DNA of 64,000 nt, from the NCBI RefSeq assembly GCF_027622855.1, contig NZ_JAPZVR010000006.1:310001-374000 (forward strand), read 5' to 3'. Position numbers and translations under genes: made by a program. The stretch comes from Glycomyces algeriensis. Lineage in GTDB: Bacteria > Actinomycetota > Actinomycetes > Mycobacteriales > Micromonosporaceae. Below are positions 51,308 to 60,803 of the stretch, piece by piece. Numbering within the stretch: position 1 is the first letter of the stretch; every line of letters starts with the position of its first letter. Under the pieces are notes generated by a model, which was given only the letters and a program-made list of their open reading frames with translations, made no database searches and had not been told where the DNA came from.

Positions 51308-51712
51308 TCACAGGCTGCCGCGGGCGTCGGGCTCGAGCGCGGCGTAGACCCGCTTGACCAGGAGGGCGGTCTCGTAGCCGACCTGGCCGAGGTCGCAGCC
51401 GGCGTTGGCCAGCACGGCGAGCTGGGCGCGGTCGCCGACGGCCATGAGCAGCAGCACGCCTTCGTCCATGTCGATGACGGACTGGCGGATCCGGCCGGCG
51501 TCGAGGACCTTCGCCGCACCCGTCGTCAGGCTCGCGAGCCCCGAGGTGATGGCGGCGAGCTGGTCGGCCCGGTCGGTCGACAGGCCGCGCGAGGCGGCGA
51601 TGGCGAGTCCGTCGACGGAGACCGTGAGCGCCTCTGAGACGTCCGGGACCTTCTCCACGAAGGAGGTCAGGAGCCAGTCGAGTTCACCGACGTTCTTGTC
51701 CTTGTTGTCCAT
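51308..51712 (-). CDS. Roadblock/LC7 domain protein (CvnB-like)
   Basis: A 134-residue Roadblock/LC7 protein ([35 protein letters not shown]..., [18 protein letters not shown]). In actinobacterial conservons this is the second gene, between the sensor kinase and a DUF742 protein, and it regulates a small Ras-like GTPase. Here the kinase lies just upstream, but no DUF742 or GTPase gene follows. ATG 51712 is 11 bp after the kinase stop. The 225 bp from here to ctaD hold no gene. Confidence 0.92.
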   Translation of the reverse strand: MDNKDKNVGELDWLLTSFVEKVPDVSEALTVSVDGLAIAASRGLSTDRADQLAAITSGLASLTTGAAKVLDAGRIRQSVIDMDEGVLLLMAVGDRAQLAVLANAGCDLGQVGYETALLVKRVYAALEPDARGSL

Positions 51713-51723
51713 CTCGCTGCTTT

Positions 51724-54177
51724 CTATTGGCGTTGTTCGTGCGCGGCGGCCGCCGCGATGCCGGAGGCGAAACCGGCGAGCCGGTCCCTGATCTCGGCAG
51801 GGTCGAGGTCGGTTCCGCCGCCGCCCGAACGCGAGCTGGGGACGGAGCCGGGGAGCAGCCGGGAACCGGGTGCGCGGCGGGGCAGTTCCGCGCCGTTGAC
51901 CCTGCCGGAGGTTTCGAGTGCTCGGTTCACCTTCCTGAAGGTAACATCCAGCGTCTCGGGCGCGGGCCCCGCAGGGGCGTGGGTTCCGTTCCCTCCGTTG
52001 CGCGGCGCGGGGTTCGGCGGTGCCTGCGAACCGTAGTTCGGCCCGGCCACGGGCAGGGGTTCGGGGGCGGAGCCGGCGCGGCGCGGACGCGGCACGATCG
52101 GCTCGACGGCGCCCGGCGCGCCCGTCTCGGCGCCCGTCCCGGTCACCGGCAGGTTCGCGGCGCGGGCCGAGAGCGCCAGCTGCGCGGCCGTGCCGCGGTC
52201 CGCCGGGGAGAGCCCCACCGGGTCCTCGGCGTGCGCGCTCGAGGGGATGCGCACGAGCGCGAGCGTGCCCTTGCCCATCGTGGAGTGGAGCTGGACGCTG
52301 ATCGAGTGCTCGGCGGCGAGCCGGCCGACGACCAGGAGGCCCATGGTCGCGGTGAGCTCGGAGTTCAGCTGGGTCGGTTCGGCGAGGCGGCGGTTGATGG
52401 CGGCCATCGGCTCGGGGGCCAGGCCGATGCCGTCGTCGGCGATCGAGATGACGATCTCCGAGCCCGAGCGACGCGAGGTGACCCGCACCGACTGGGTCGG
52501 CGGCGAGTAGGACGCGGCGTTGTCGAGCAGCTCGGCGAGGATGCGCACGAGGTCGCCGGCGGGCTTGGTCTCGAGCCGGACCGCGACCTGGTTCTCGACG
52601 ACGACGCGCCCGGCGTCCTCGATCTCGGCGACCGCGTCGCGGATGATCGCCTCGAGCCCGGCCGGGTGGTTGTACCGCCGCTGCGGGTCGCCGCCGGCGA
52701 GCAGGAGCAGGTTCTCCTCGTTGCGGCGCATGCGGGCCAGCAGGTGGTAGACGCTGCGCCACTCGTCGGGGATCGACGAGGCGGCGGCGCCCTCGACGAG
52801 GGCCTCCATGACCTGCTGCTGGCGGCGGATGAGGCTCTGGCCGCGGCGGGCGAGGGTCTTCATCATCGCCTCGACGTCGATGCGCAGCAGCGCCTGGTTC
52901 GCGGTCTGGCGCAGCGCCTGGTGGTGGGCGGCGCTGAAGGCCTCGGCGAGGCTGTCGAGCTCGTCGGCGTAGCGCGAGTCGGTCTGCAGCACGGTCTGCT
53001 GCTTCGCGGCCTGCAGCAGCCGGTCGACCTCGTTCGCGTTGGCGGCCTGGGACACCGCGGCCACCGTCTTCGGCAGCGTGTCGTACGCGGCCGTCAGGGT
53101 CGCCTCGCGGACGCCGTCGACGCGCAGGCTGATCCGGCGCGCCAGCATGGCCGCGGAGATGATCGAGGTCAGCGCCAGCACGAGGACCAGCGCGAACGTG
53201 GTGAGGAGGGTGCGCGAGGCCGCCTCGCGCATGAGGTTCACGTCCTCGCCCATGAAGGCGAGCACCGAGACCTGGGTCGTGTCGAGCGAGGCGACGACCG
53301 CGCCCTGCGCCGCCATGAAGTCGGTGGGCGAGATGGTGGGGATGTTGCCGCGCAGGTAGACGCTCATCGCGGTCCGGGCGTCCTTGGCGTCCTGGGACTC
53401 CATGGCGGCCTTGTAGACCGAGGCGGTCTCGTTCGAGGCGTTGGCGCGGAACTCGGTGATCTGCTGGTCGAACTTGCCCGAGAGGCTCGCGACCTGCCCG
53501 AGGGCCTCGCGGTTGACGAGGCCGGCGTCCCCGTCCTCGAGGAGCGCGAGGTCGGCGGCGACGGTGAACTGGATCTCGGCGGCGATGCGCCCGGCCTGCA
53601 TGACCGCGGCGAGGGAGTCGAGGTGCGCGGAGATCTCGGAGTCGTCGACGAGGCGGGGGAGGATCGAGGCGATCCCCACGATGTGGTCGGCGAGGTCGCG
53701 GTAGACCTGGATGCCCTCCGCCACTTCCTCATCGGTGTAGACGGCGTCGCCGTTGTACATCTCGTCGAACGCGAGCCGGGCGGTGTCGAGCTCGTCGACC
53801 TTCGTGAAGAGGGAGTCCATGTCGTTGGCGAGCTCGGGGAAGCGGGCCACGGCGGCGTCGGAGGTGCCGCGGAGCGCCTCGAAGGCCTCGTCGGTCTCGC
53901 GGCGGGCCACCGCGGAGTCGAACTGGCCGCCGCCGCCGTTGACCACGGACATGACGACCGGGCCGATCTCGGCCTGATGCTGGTCCAGGGTCTTGTTGAG
54001 GCCTTCCGAGAGCTCGGCGAGGACCTCGGCGTCGGTGGCGTTCTGGTAGGAGTCCCACACCGTGACCGTCTGGAACAGCCCGAGCACCAGCATCCCCATG
54101 AGCGCCGCCGCGATCGGCAGCATCAACTGCATCCGAATCGGGAGGCGACTGGTGCGCTGCCGGCTTTTACGGGCCAT
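51724..54177 (-). CDS. Nitrate/nitrite-sensor-type histidine kinase (CvnA-like)
   Basis: An 817-residue sensor kinase: N-terminal membrane helix (about 18-40), a long helical exterior domain of the nitrate/nitrite-sensing type (about 45-325), a second membrane helix (about 330-350), a HAMP-like region, and an atypical kinase core with [23 protein letters not shown] where CvnA proteins have the conserved HLxxRMRRNxENLLVL block. The ATPase has [12 protein letters not shown] (N-box) and [13 protein letters not shown] proline-rich tail ends in [14 protein letters not shown], as in CvnA. ATG 54177. It pairs with the Roadblock protein gene directly downstream. Confidence 0.92.
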   Translation of the reverse strand: MARKSRQRTSRLPIRMQLMLPIAAALMGMLVLGLFQTVTVWDSYQNATDAEVLAELSEGLNKTLDQHQAEIGPVVMSVVNGGGGQFDSAVARRETDEAFEALRGTSDAAVARFPELANDMDSLFTKVDELDTARLAFDEMYNGDAVYTDEEVAEGIQVYRDLADHIVGIASILPRLVDDSEISAHLDSLAAVMQAGRIAAEIQFTVAADLALLEDGDAGLVNREALGQVASLSGKFDQQITEFRANASNETASVYKAAMESQDAKDARTAMSVYLRGNIPTISPTDFMAAQGAVVASLDTTQVSVLAFMGEDVNLMREAASRTLLTTFALVLVLALTSIISAAMLARRISLRVDGVREATLTAAYDTLPKTVAAVSQAANANEVDRLLQAAKQQTVLQTDSRYADELDSLAEAFSAAHHQALRQTANQALLRIDVEAMMKTLARRGQSLIRRQQQVMEALVEGAAASSIPDEWRSVYHLLARMRRNEENLLLLAGGDPQRRYNHPAGLEAIIRDAVAEIEDAGRVVVENQVAVRLETKPAGDLVRILAELLDNAASYSPPTQSVRVTSRRSGSEIVISIADDGIGLAPEPMAAINRRLAEPTQLNSELTATMGLLVVGRLAAEHSISVQLHSTMGKGTLALVRIPSSAHAEDPVGLSPADRGTAAQLALSARAANLPVTGTGAETGAPGAVEPIVPRPRRAGSAPEPLPVAGPNYGSQAPPNPAPRNGGNGTHAPAGPAPETLDVTFRKVNRALETSGRVNGAELPRRAPGSRLLPGSVPSSRSGGGGTDLDPAEIRDRLAGFASGIAAAAAHEQRQ

Positions 54178-54285
54178 CGGGGGGCGTCCTTTCTGAGGGG
54201 CGAAAGCGCTGCGGCGTGCTGCTGACCATCTTCGCTTGTGCTTTCAGGGCTGTATGAGGCGGGGCTCACTCCGCGGGTCGGCCGT

Positions 54286-55632
54286 TCAGCCGACGAGCGG
54301 CCGTCCTTCCGGGTATCGGTACAGGCGGTGGCGGGAGCGGAGGGCGAGGGACGCGGCGAACAGTACCGGGCCGATGCGGCCGGTGTACATGGCGATGGCC
54401 AAGAGCCACTTGGAGGGTTCGGACAGGTCGTACGTGACGCCGGTGGACTGGCCGAGGGTCGCGAGCGCGCTCGTCACCTCGAACATGATCGACATCAGGT
54501 CCAGGTCCGGCTCGAAGCGCTGCATGAGGAACACGCCGAAGGCGTTGCAGGCCACGTACACGAGGGCCACGGTGAGCGCCTCGCGGATCACCGAGGGGTT
54601 GATGCGGTGCCGGAAGGCCGTGACGTCGGGTTCGCCGCGCACCTCGGCCCAGATGACCAGGAGCAGCACGAAGAACGTGCCGACCTTGATGCCGCCGGCG
54701 GTCGAGGCGGAGCCGCCGCCGATGAACATGAGGATGATCGAGGCGAGCTGCGAGTCCTGGTTCATCGCTCCGATGTCGACGGAGTTCAGGCCGGCCGCGC
54801 GCACCATCGAGGTCTGGAAGAACGCGGGCAGGATCCGGTCGTACCAGGGCCACTGCCCGAACGTGGCCGGGTTCGACCACTCGAACATGAGGAACGCGAT
54901 CCAGCCGCCGAAGAGCAGGATCGCCGAGCCGACCAGGGTGATCTTGGTGTGCACCGACCACTGTTTGCGGCCCCAACGGCGGCGCGTGACCTCGAAGATC
55001 ACGGGCATGCCGAGCCCGCCGATGATGGTCGACAGGCACAGCGGCAGGCAGATCCACCAGTCGGTCGCGTAGCTCATGAACGAGTCCGAGAACAGCGCGA
55101 ACCCGGCGCTGTTGAACGCGCTCACGGCGTGGAAGATCCCGTACCAGATCGCCTCGCCGAGCCCGAACCCGTACATGGAGAAGCGGATCGCGAGCACGAG
55201 CGCGGTGGCGGCCTCGACGATGAGCGAGAGCGCCACGGTCCGCAGGAGCACGGCCTTCACGTCCCCGAGGCTCAGCGCCCGGCTGATCTCGGTCTGCGTC
55301 ATGAGCTTCGTGCGCAGGCCCAGCTTGCTCGACACGAGGAGGCCGACCAGCACCGCGCTCGTCATGATGCCCAGTCCGCCGACCTGGAACAGCAGCATGA
55401 TGATGAACTGCCCGAACCAGCTCCAGTGGAAGGGCGTGTCGACCACGGCCAGGCCGGTCACCGACACCGCCGAGGTCGCGGTGAAGAACGCGTCCGTGAC
55501 GTGCGTGACGTCGTTCTCCAGGTGCGCGAGCGGCAGCATGAGCAGGAGCGTCCCGGCCACGATCGTGGCCAGGAAGATCAGCGGGATGAGCCGCGCGGGG
55601 TGGCGGAAGAAGTCCTGGAGTCGGGCGGTCAT
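54286..55632 (-). CDS. trkH: Trk/Ktr potassium transporter membrane subunit
   Basis: A 448-residue K+ channel-like subunit (TrkH/KtrB family) with four M1-P-M2 repeats. The pore motifs are SAVSVTGLA (repeat 1), SAFNSAGFAL (2), SMVRAAGLNS (3) and SALATLGQSTG (4), each with the selectivity-filter glycine. The ATG at 55632 follows the regulatory subunit's stop by one base (TGA C ATG), so the two are made together. The regulatory subunit would gate this pore with NAD/ATP. Confidence 0.93.
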   Translation of the reverse strand: MTARLQDFFRHPARLIPLIFLATIVAGTLLLMLPLAHLENDVTHVTDAFFTATSAVSVTGLAVVDTPFHWSWFGQFIIMLLFQVGGLGIMTSAVLVGLLVSSKLGLRTKLMTQTEISRALSLGDVKAVLLRTVALSLIVEAATALVLAIRFSMYGFGLGEAIWYGIFHAVSAFNSAGFALFSDSFMSYATDWWICLPLCLSTIIGGLGMPVIFEVTRRRWGRKQWSVHTKITLVGSAILLFGGWIAFLMFEWSNPATFGQWPWYDRILPAFFQTSMVRAAGLNSVDIGAMNQDSQLASIILMFIGGGSASTAGGIKVGTFFVLLLVIWAEVRGEPDVTAFRHRINPSVIREALTVALVYVACNAFGVFLMQRFEPDLDLMSIMFEVTSALATLGQSTGVTYDLSEPSKWLLAIAMYTGRIGPVLFAASLALRSRHRLYRYPEGRPLVG

Positions 55633-55633
55633 G

Positions 55634-56314
55634 TCAGGTCGTGGAGGCGAAGTGCTCGACCCTGGTGGTGGCACCGGAGACGATGAGGGTGTCGCCTTCG
55701 GCGATCACGGTGTCGGGGGTGGCGTAGGTGAAGTCCTCGCCGGGCTGCTTGACGCCCACGACGGTGACCCCGTACTTGCTGCGGAGCCGCGACTCGCCGA
55801 GGGTCTTCCCCACGGCCTCGGCGGGCGCCTTGGTCTTGACGATCGCGAAGCCGTCGTCGAACTCGATGAAGTCGAGCATCTTGCCGCTCACCAGGTGCGC
55901 GACCCGCTCGCCCATCGCCGCCTCCGGGTAGACCACGTGGTGGGCCCCGGTGCGGTGGAGGATCTGGCCGTGCTTGGCGTTGATGGCCTTCGCCCAGATC
56001 TCGCGGACCCCGACCTCCTCGCAGGCCAGCACGGTGAGGACGCTCGCCTCGATGTCGGTGCCGATCGCGACCACGACGTGGTCGAACTCGCCGATGCCGA
56101 GCTGGTTGAGCACCGTCGACTCGGTCGAGTCGGCCTGCACCACATGCGTGAGGGTCTCGGAGGCGCGCTGCACGATCTCGGGCCGCTCGTCGATCGCGAG
56201 GACCTCGTGGCCGAGCCGGGTGAGGGACTCGGCGACCGCGGACCCGAAGCGGCCCAGGCCGATGACGGCCACGGTCTCCTCCACGGTGCTTTCGCCCTTG
56301 CCGAACAGGTTCAT
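55634..56314 (-). CDS. trkA: Trk/Ktr potassium uptake regulatory subunit (RCK domain)
   Basis: A 226-residue cytoplasmic protein with one RCK-N domain (VIGLGRFGSAVAESL nucleotide-binding motif, G19-x-G21-x-x-G24; acidic ligand in LAIDERPE) and one RCK-C domain (about 135-226). It has the single-unit size of KtrA. It is expected to form an octameric ring on the membrane subunit. ATG 56314. Confidence 0.93.
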   Translation of the reverse strand: MNLFGKGESTVEETVAVIGLGRFGSAVAESLTRLGHEVLAIDERPEIVQRASETLTHVVQADSTESTVLNQLGIGEFDHVVVAIGTDIEASVLTVLACEEVGVREIWAKAINAKHGQILHRTGAHHVVYPEAAMGERVAHLVSGKMLDFIEFDDGFAIVKTKAPAEAVGKTLGESRLRSKYGVTVVGVKQPGEDFTYATPDTVIAEGDTLIVSGATTRVEHFASTT

Positions 56315-56455
56315 CGGATCGCTTCCTCAGTAGGTGCTGACACGCTGTCTGATTCTGCCACCCGCCCGTCGCGGCGGCGGTCCGTACCCGCGGTGCGGCC
56401 GTTGCGGTGCCGCTGCGGCCATTCGGTCCACTTCGGATTCCAGGGCGAAAAAGAA

Positions 56456-56494
56456 GAGGGGGGCGGCCGATAACCCCTCATGGCCGCCCCCCTC
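56456..56494 (-). terminator. Terminator of the ehu operon
   Basis: A perfect 13-bp stem (GAGGGGGGCGGCC with its complement) and a 13-nt loop; on the minus strand it is followed by TTCTTTTT. It lies about 40 bp after the ehuA stop. Confidence 0.88.
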
Positions 56495-56536
56495 GAACAC
56501 CCCTAACACTCTCCAAGGATGGAGGAGATCACAAGT

Positions 56537-57349
56537 CTACTCCGCGAGCACGGCCCTCAGGAAGTCCTGCGTGCGCGCTTCTCGCGGATCCGAGAAGATT
56601 TCGTCAGGGGCGCCCTCCTCGACGATCTGGCCGCGGTCGAACATCATCACCCGGTTCGAGACGTCCCGCGCAAACCCCATCTCGTGCGTCACGATGAGCA
56701 TCGTGATGCTGGTCGTGTCAGCGACATCGCGCAGCACGCCCAGCACGTCCGCCACCAGCTCGGGGTCGAGCGCGCTGGTCACCTCGTCGAGCAGCAGGAT
56801 GTCCGGGTCCATCGCCAGCGCCCGGGCGATCGCCACCCGCTGCTGCTGGCCGCCCGAGAGCTGCGACGGGTAGTTGTCCACCTTGGACGAGAGGCCGACC
56901 AGCTCCAGGAGGTCGCGGGCCTTGGCCTCGGCCTCGTCCTTGGAGCGGCCGAGGGTGTGGACCTGCGCCTCGGTGACGTTGCGCAGCACCCGCATGTTCG
57001 GGAAGAGGTTGAACGACTGGAAGACCATGCCGATCTTCTTGCGCGCCTGCCGCAGGTGGCGCTCGTTCGCCACCACGAGCTTCCCGCCCTTCTCCATGTG
57101 AGAGAGCGGCTTGCCCTCGACCCAGATGACGCCGCCGTCGGCGGCCGGGTCCTTGGGCGGGGTCACGTGCTCCAAGGTCATGAGCAGCCGCAGGATCGTG
57201 GTCTTGCCCGACCCGGACGGCCCGATGAGCGTCACGCGCTCGCCCGGGTCGACGTCGAAGCTCAGCCCGTCCAGGACCTTGAGGTCCCCGAAGGACTTGT
57301 CGACGCGGTCGAAGCGGATGATCGACTCATTAGAAGTTGGACTTGGCAA
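56537..57349 (-). CDS. ehuA: Ectoine-type amino-acid ABC importer, ATPase subunit
   Basis: A 270-residue ABC ATPase of the polar amino acid/ectoine group. Walker A GPSGSGKT is at about 43-50, the signature LSGGQQQRVAIA near 163-174, and Walker B ILLLDEVTSALDP. The region between Walker A and the signature has a family-typical insert (GGVIWVEGKPLSHMEKGG) seen in EhuA-type proteins. The start is TTG 57349 with GGAGA 5 nt upstream, overlapping the permease gene end by 20 bases. It energises import with EhuC and EhuD. Symbol by resemblance; other polar amino acids are possible substrates. Confidence 0.85.
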   Translation of the reverse strand: MPSPTSNESIIRFDRVDKSFGDLKVLDGLSFDVDPGERVTLIGPSGSGKTTILRLLMTLEHVTPPKDPAADGGVIWVEGKPLSHMEKGGKLVVANERHLRQARKKIGMVFQSFNLFPNMRVLRNVTEAQVHTLGRSKDEAEAKARDLLELVGLSSKVDNYPSQLSGGQQQRVAIARALAMDPDILLLDEVTSALDPELVADVLGVLRDVADTTSITMLIVTHEMGFARDVSNRVMMFDRGQIVEEGAPDEIFSDPREARTQDFLRAVLAE

Positions 57350-57998
57350 GACGGTTCTCCAATCTCCGCGCCGCGACCGCCACCGGGTAGGAGGCGGCCA
57401 GGAACAGGATGCCTGCGATGGTGTAGCCCTCGACGGCGCCGTCGTAGTGCTGCCCTTGGTACTTCTGCGCCTGCGCGATCATCTCCAGGACGCCGATCAC
57501 GAACAGGGTCGGCACCTCCTTGAACATGGCGATGATCCAGTTGGCGACCGCCGCGGCCGAGCGCCGCAGCATCTGCGGGAGCACGATCGCGCCCCACACG
57601 CGGTGGGTCGGCAGGCTCAGCGCCGTCGCGGCCTCCCACTGCCCCACCGGGATCGCCTCGATCCCGGCCCGGTACGACTCCATGGTGTAGGACGCGTAGT
57701 GCACGCCCAGCACCGCGGAGCCGACGGCGAACGCGCTCCACTCGGGGTTGATGTAGTAGCTCGTCGCGGTCCACACGAACAGCACCTGCACCAGCAGGGG
57801 CGTGTTCCGGATGAACTGGAAGACCGCCGACAGGACCCGCCGCAGCCACGGCGGGCCGATGCGCAGGCCGACGGCCACCAGCAGGCCCAGGAGCACCGCG
57901 ATGAGCCCGGCGACCAGCGTGACCTGCAGGACGACGATGAAGCCCTGCCACATCGCCGGGAAGATCTCGACGACGATCTCGTTGTTCCACTCGTTCAT
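57330..57998 (-). CDS. ehuD: Ectoine-type ABC importer permease 2
   Basis: A 222-residue permease of the His/Glu/Gln/Arg family, with about five membrane helices. FQFIRNTPLLVQVLF is the family's conserved first-loop block, and SYRAGIEAIPVGQWEAATALSLPTHRVWGAIVLPQMLRRSAAA is the cytoplasmic EAA loop that contacts the ATPase. The ATG at 57998 overlaps the stop of the first permease gene by one base (TGATG). Confidence 0.86.
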   Translation of the reverse strand: MNEWNNEIVVEIFPAMWQGFIVVLQVTLVAGLIAVLLGLLVAVGLRIGPPWLRRVLSAVFQFIRNTPLLVQVLFVWTATSYYINPEWSAFAVGSAVLGVHYASYTMESYRAGIEAIPVGQWEAATALSLPTHRVWGAIVLPQMLRRSAAAVANWIIAMFKEVPTLFVIGVLEMIAQAQKYQGQHYDGAVEGYTIAGILFLAASYPVAVAARRLENRLAKSNF

Positions 57999-58723
57999 CA
58001 GGCCAGGCCCTTCTCGGCGACGGCCGGGGTCAAGCGGCCCTTGACCGGCTTCGCGTCGATGCCGATGCCGCGCTTGGCCCGGCGCTCGAGCGCGCGCATC
58101 CCGGTCCAGATGAGCCAGGCGAGCACGAAGTAGATGACGAGGATGAGGCCGTAATGCGCCAGCAGGTTCTGGCCGCCGTTCTGCCCGCCGATGAGGCCGG
58201 CCATCGCGGTGAGGTCGGTGACGCTGATGAGCGACACGAGCGCGCTGGCCTTGAGCAGCATGATCGCGAACGCGCACAGCGAGGGGATCATCTCGGGCCA
58301 GGCCTGGGGGAGGACGACCAGCCGGAGGCGCTGGAACGGGGTGAAGTTCACGGCCAGGCTCGCTTCGAGCTGGCCCGGGGGGACCGCGGCGATCGCGCCG
58401 CGCACGACCTCGGAGCAGTAGGCGCCGTAGTTGAGGCCGAGGGCGATGATGCCGGCGATGATCGCGTAGTCGAACTGGATGCCCAGGACCACCGGCATGG
58501 CGAAGGCGAACCAGAACAGCTGCACCACCACCGAGGAGCCGCGGAAGAACTCCACGAACGCCCGGGCCGGGGTGCGGACCGCGAGCCGCTTCGAGCTCGT
58601 CATGAGCCCCAGGGCGAACGCCACCACCAGCGCCAGCGCCGCCGAGGCCAGGGTGACCTGGACGGTGACCAGCAGCGGTTCGGCGTACCGGGGCAGTGAG
58701 TCGACGACTTCTTGGAAGTCCAT
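57998..58723 (-). CDS. ehuC: Ectoine-type ABC importer permease 1
   Basis: A 241-residue permease of the same family. FVEFFRGSSVVVQLFW and the EAA loop VVRGAIAAVPPGQLEASLAVNFTPFQRLRLVVLPQAWPEMIPS are clear, in about five membrane helices. It starts 11 bp after the binding-protein gene stop (ATG 58723) and overlaps the second permease gene by one base. Confidence 0.86.
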   Translation of the reverse strand: MDFQEVVDSLPRYAEPLLVTVQVTLASAALALVVAFALGLMTSSKRLAVRTPARAFVEFFRGSSVVVQLFWFAFAMPVVLGIQFDYAIIAGIIALGLNYGAYCSEVVRGAIAAVPPGQLEASLAVNFTPFQRLRLVVLPQAWPEMIPSLCAFAIMLLKASALVSLISVTDLTAMAGLIGGQNGGQNLLAHYGLILVIYFVLAWLIWTGMRALERRAKRGIGIDAKPVKGRLTPAVAEKGLA

Positions 58724-58734
58724 AACGGCGACTC

Positions 58735-59643
58735 CTACTGGTAGGTGTCCGGGCAGAGGTCTTCGGCGGTCAGCCCCTCGGGGTGGTTCTCCTCGACGGT
58801 GAACCCGTACTCGGACACCAGGCCCTCCCAGGTGGGCGTGTCGGCGAGGAGCTTCTCCAGCTCCTCGTTGACCGCGTCCCGGAAGCCGGTGTCGGCGGGC
58901 TGGAAGACCGCCGCGCCCGCGCCGATCATGTCCTCGCCGGACTCGGGGTCGACGAGCCAGAAGCCCTCGGTGACCTCGACCTCGGGGTCGGCCTCGGCCG
59001 CGAGCCTGAGGTTCGCGCTGGTCAGGCCGATGGCGTCGCAGCGGCCGGACTTGAGCTCGAGGATGAGCCCGGACAGGTCGGCCTGGACGTTGATGCGCTC
59101 GGCGTCGAAGATCGCGTCCGCGACCTCCTGCTCGCTGGTGCCGTTCATGACGCCGATGACGCCGTCGGTCTCGGCCATGGCGTTGAGCGTGGTCCAGCCG
59201 CCCGGATTCCCGGCCTGGACCATGAGGGCGTCCGGCATGATGTAGTCCGGGTTCGCGAAGGCCACGGCGTCGCAGCGCTCAGAGGTGACGTACATGCCCG
59301 CGATGACCATGTCGTGGTTGGTGCCCAGGCCCGAGATGAGCGATTCCCACTCGGTGAGCTTCCATTCGATCTGATCGGCCTTGATGCCGAGCTTGTCCAG
59401 CAGGTACAGCTGGACCGCGACCGACTGGCCGGTGACCGACTCGTCGTCCGCGGTGTACGCGTAGGGGGCCTCGTTGGCGTAGGCGATGCGGAGTTTCCCG
59501 CCGTCCTGCGCCTGCTCCAGCAATCCGTTCCCACTGCCGTCGCCCTGGTCGGTGCGTGAACAGGCCGCCAGCGCGAAGGCCGCCGCCCCGGCGGTGGCCC
59601 CGCCGAGCAGATGGCGGCGGTTGAGGTGCATTCGGTTCGACAC
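58735..59643 (-). CDS. ehuB: Ectoine-type solute-binding lipoprotein
   Basis: A 302-residue lipoprotein. The N-terminus LNRRHLLGGATAGAAAFALAACS has a twin-arginine pair (R9-R10) and a lipobox (LAAC, C28), so it may be a Tat-exported lipoprotein. The rest is a type 3 solute-binding (SBP_bac_3) domain: LRIAYANEAPYAYTADDESVTGQSV, DMVIAGMYVTSERCDAVAFANPDYIM and AAVFQPADTGFRDAVNEELEKL, similar to EhuB. GTG 59643 has GGAGG 7 nt upstream. First gene of the operon; no ectoine breakdown genes (eutABCDE) are in view. Confidence 0.85.
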   Translation of the reverse strand: MSNRMHLNRRHLLGGATAGAAAFALAACSRTDQGDGSGNGLLEQAQDGGKLRIAYANEAPYAYTADDESVTGQSVAVQLYLLDKLGIKADQIEWKLTEWESLISGLGTNHDMVIAGMYVTSERCDAVAFANPDYIMPDALMVQAGNPGGWTTLNAMAETDGVIGVMNGTSEQEVADAIFDAERINVQADLSGLILELKSGRCDAIGLTSANLRLAAEADPEVEVTEGFWLVDPESGEDMIGAGAAVFQPADTGFRDAVNEELEKLLADTPTWEGLVSEYGFTVEENHPEGLTAEDLCPDTYQ

Positions 59644-59693
59644 GTGGTCGCCTCCTGGTTCGGGGTCGGGTACGTTGCCGACACTAACGTTCT

Positions 59694-59712
59694 ATTGTAA
59701 GTTTGTCGACAA
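59694..59712 (-). promoter_or_regulatory. ehu promoter -10 and FadR-like operator
   Basis: On the minus strand TACAAT (59699-59694) is a good -10 for ehuB. Directly upstream, at 59703-59712, is the palindrome TTGTCGACAA, a form typical of GntR/FadR-family operators. A repressor bound there would lie between -10 and -35. The divergent GntR gene starts about 130 bp away and is the obvious candidate. Confidence 0.55.
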
Positions 59713-59844
59713 TACGATGATCGACGTTCGATAACAAAAAAGCAAGCATGTTGACGGGGGACGCAACCGGAGCTTGCACCTGAACGTGATGTACCGGCAG
59801 CGCTAAGATGCTGCCCAGAAGAGACAGAGGGGGAGCAGGCAGAC

Positions 59845-60648
59845 GTGTCTGATCGCAGCAGCGGATTGGGTGGGCTCACGAGCGCCCGCCAGGTGGGGCG
59901 CCTGGCCCCGGTGCGACGCACCTCGACGGTGGACCTCATCGCCGACCGGCTCCGCGACGCGGTGGTGGACGGATCGCTCCCGCCCGGAGCCGCCCTCGGC
60001 GAGGCCGAACTCGCCTTCCAGCTCGGCGTCAGCCGCGGCCCGCTCCGCGAGGCCATGCAGCGGCTCACCGCCGAAGGGCTCCTCGTCATCCCGCGCCGCC
60101 GCGGCCTCGCCGTGCGCACCATGACGCCCGAGGACGTGCGCGACATCCACTGGCTGCGCGCCCGCATCGAACCCGAGCTCGCGCGCCGCATCCTCGCGCG
60201 CCCGCTCGCCGAGCGCAAGACCGTCCTCGCCGAACTCGGCGCCGAGGTCAAGCGCATGCAGCGCGCCCTCAAGAAGCACGACGCCCGCGCCCTCGGCGAC
60301 GCCTACCTCGACTTCCACCGCGGCCTCGCCGCCTGGGGCGGCTCGATCCGCTTGGCGCGCATGATGTCCACGCTCCTCATCGAGACGCGGCTGTGCACGT
60401 TCTCCATGTACGAGCACTTCGAGGTCGCCGTCGACCTCGTGCCCGAGCACGCGGCCTTCGTCGAGGCGCTGGCCGCCGAGGACGCCGAGCGGTTCAACGC
60501 CCTCATGTGCGCGCACCTCGACGCCGAGGTCCGGCGCCTGCTCGCCGAGCCCGAGGCGACCAAAGAGGACGATGCCGACCGGCTCCTGGCCGAGACCCCG
60601 GACGAGCCGCAGCCGCTCGACCGCCTGGACCTTCCCGAGGGCATCTGA
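59845..60648 (+). CDS. GntR/FadR-family transcriptional regulator
   Basis: A 267-residue regulator. The N-terminal winged helix (about 28-95) has LRDAVVDGSLPPGAALGEAELAFQLGVSRGPLREAMQRLTAEGLLV, the classic GntR block. The C-terminal FCD ligand domain has the metal-binding pattern DAYLDFHRGL (D, H), PEHAAFVEAL (H) and CAHLDAEVRR (H). GTG 59845. It is divergent from the ehu importer and probably controls it, with ectoine or a breakdown product as ligand. C-terminal tail is acidic and probably disordered. Confidence 0.88.
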   Translation: MSDRSSGLGGLTSARQVGRLAPVRRTSTVDLIADRLRDAVVDGSLPPGAALGEAELAFQLGVSRGPLREAMQRLTAEGLLVIPRRRGLAVRTMTPEDVRDIHWLRARIEPELARRILARPLAERKTVLAELGAEVKRMQRALKKHDARALGDAYLDFHRGLAAWGGSIRLARMMSTLLIETRLCTFSMYEHFEVAVDLVPEHAAFVEALAAEDAERFNALMCAHLDAEVRRLLAEPEATKEDDADRLLAETPDEPQPLDRLDLPEGI

Positions 60649-60803
60649 CCTGCCGCGCGATCATCCTTGCGACCCGTTGGCGCGCAAGTGGGAACGACGA
60701 CTGTCAATATCCTGACACTTCATGGTCCGTTGGTGGACCGTCCGTTACGAAACCTATATAAATAGGGCCCCGACCCCGGACAAAATTCGAGACGGAGCCC
60801 AAA

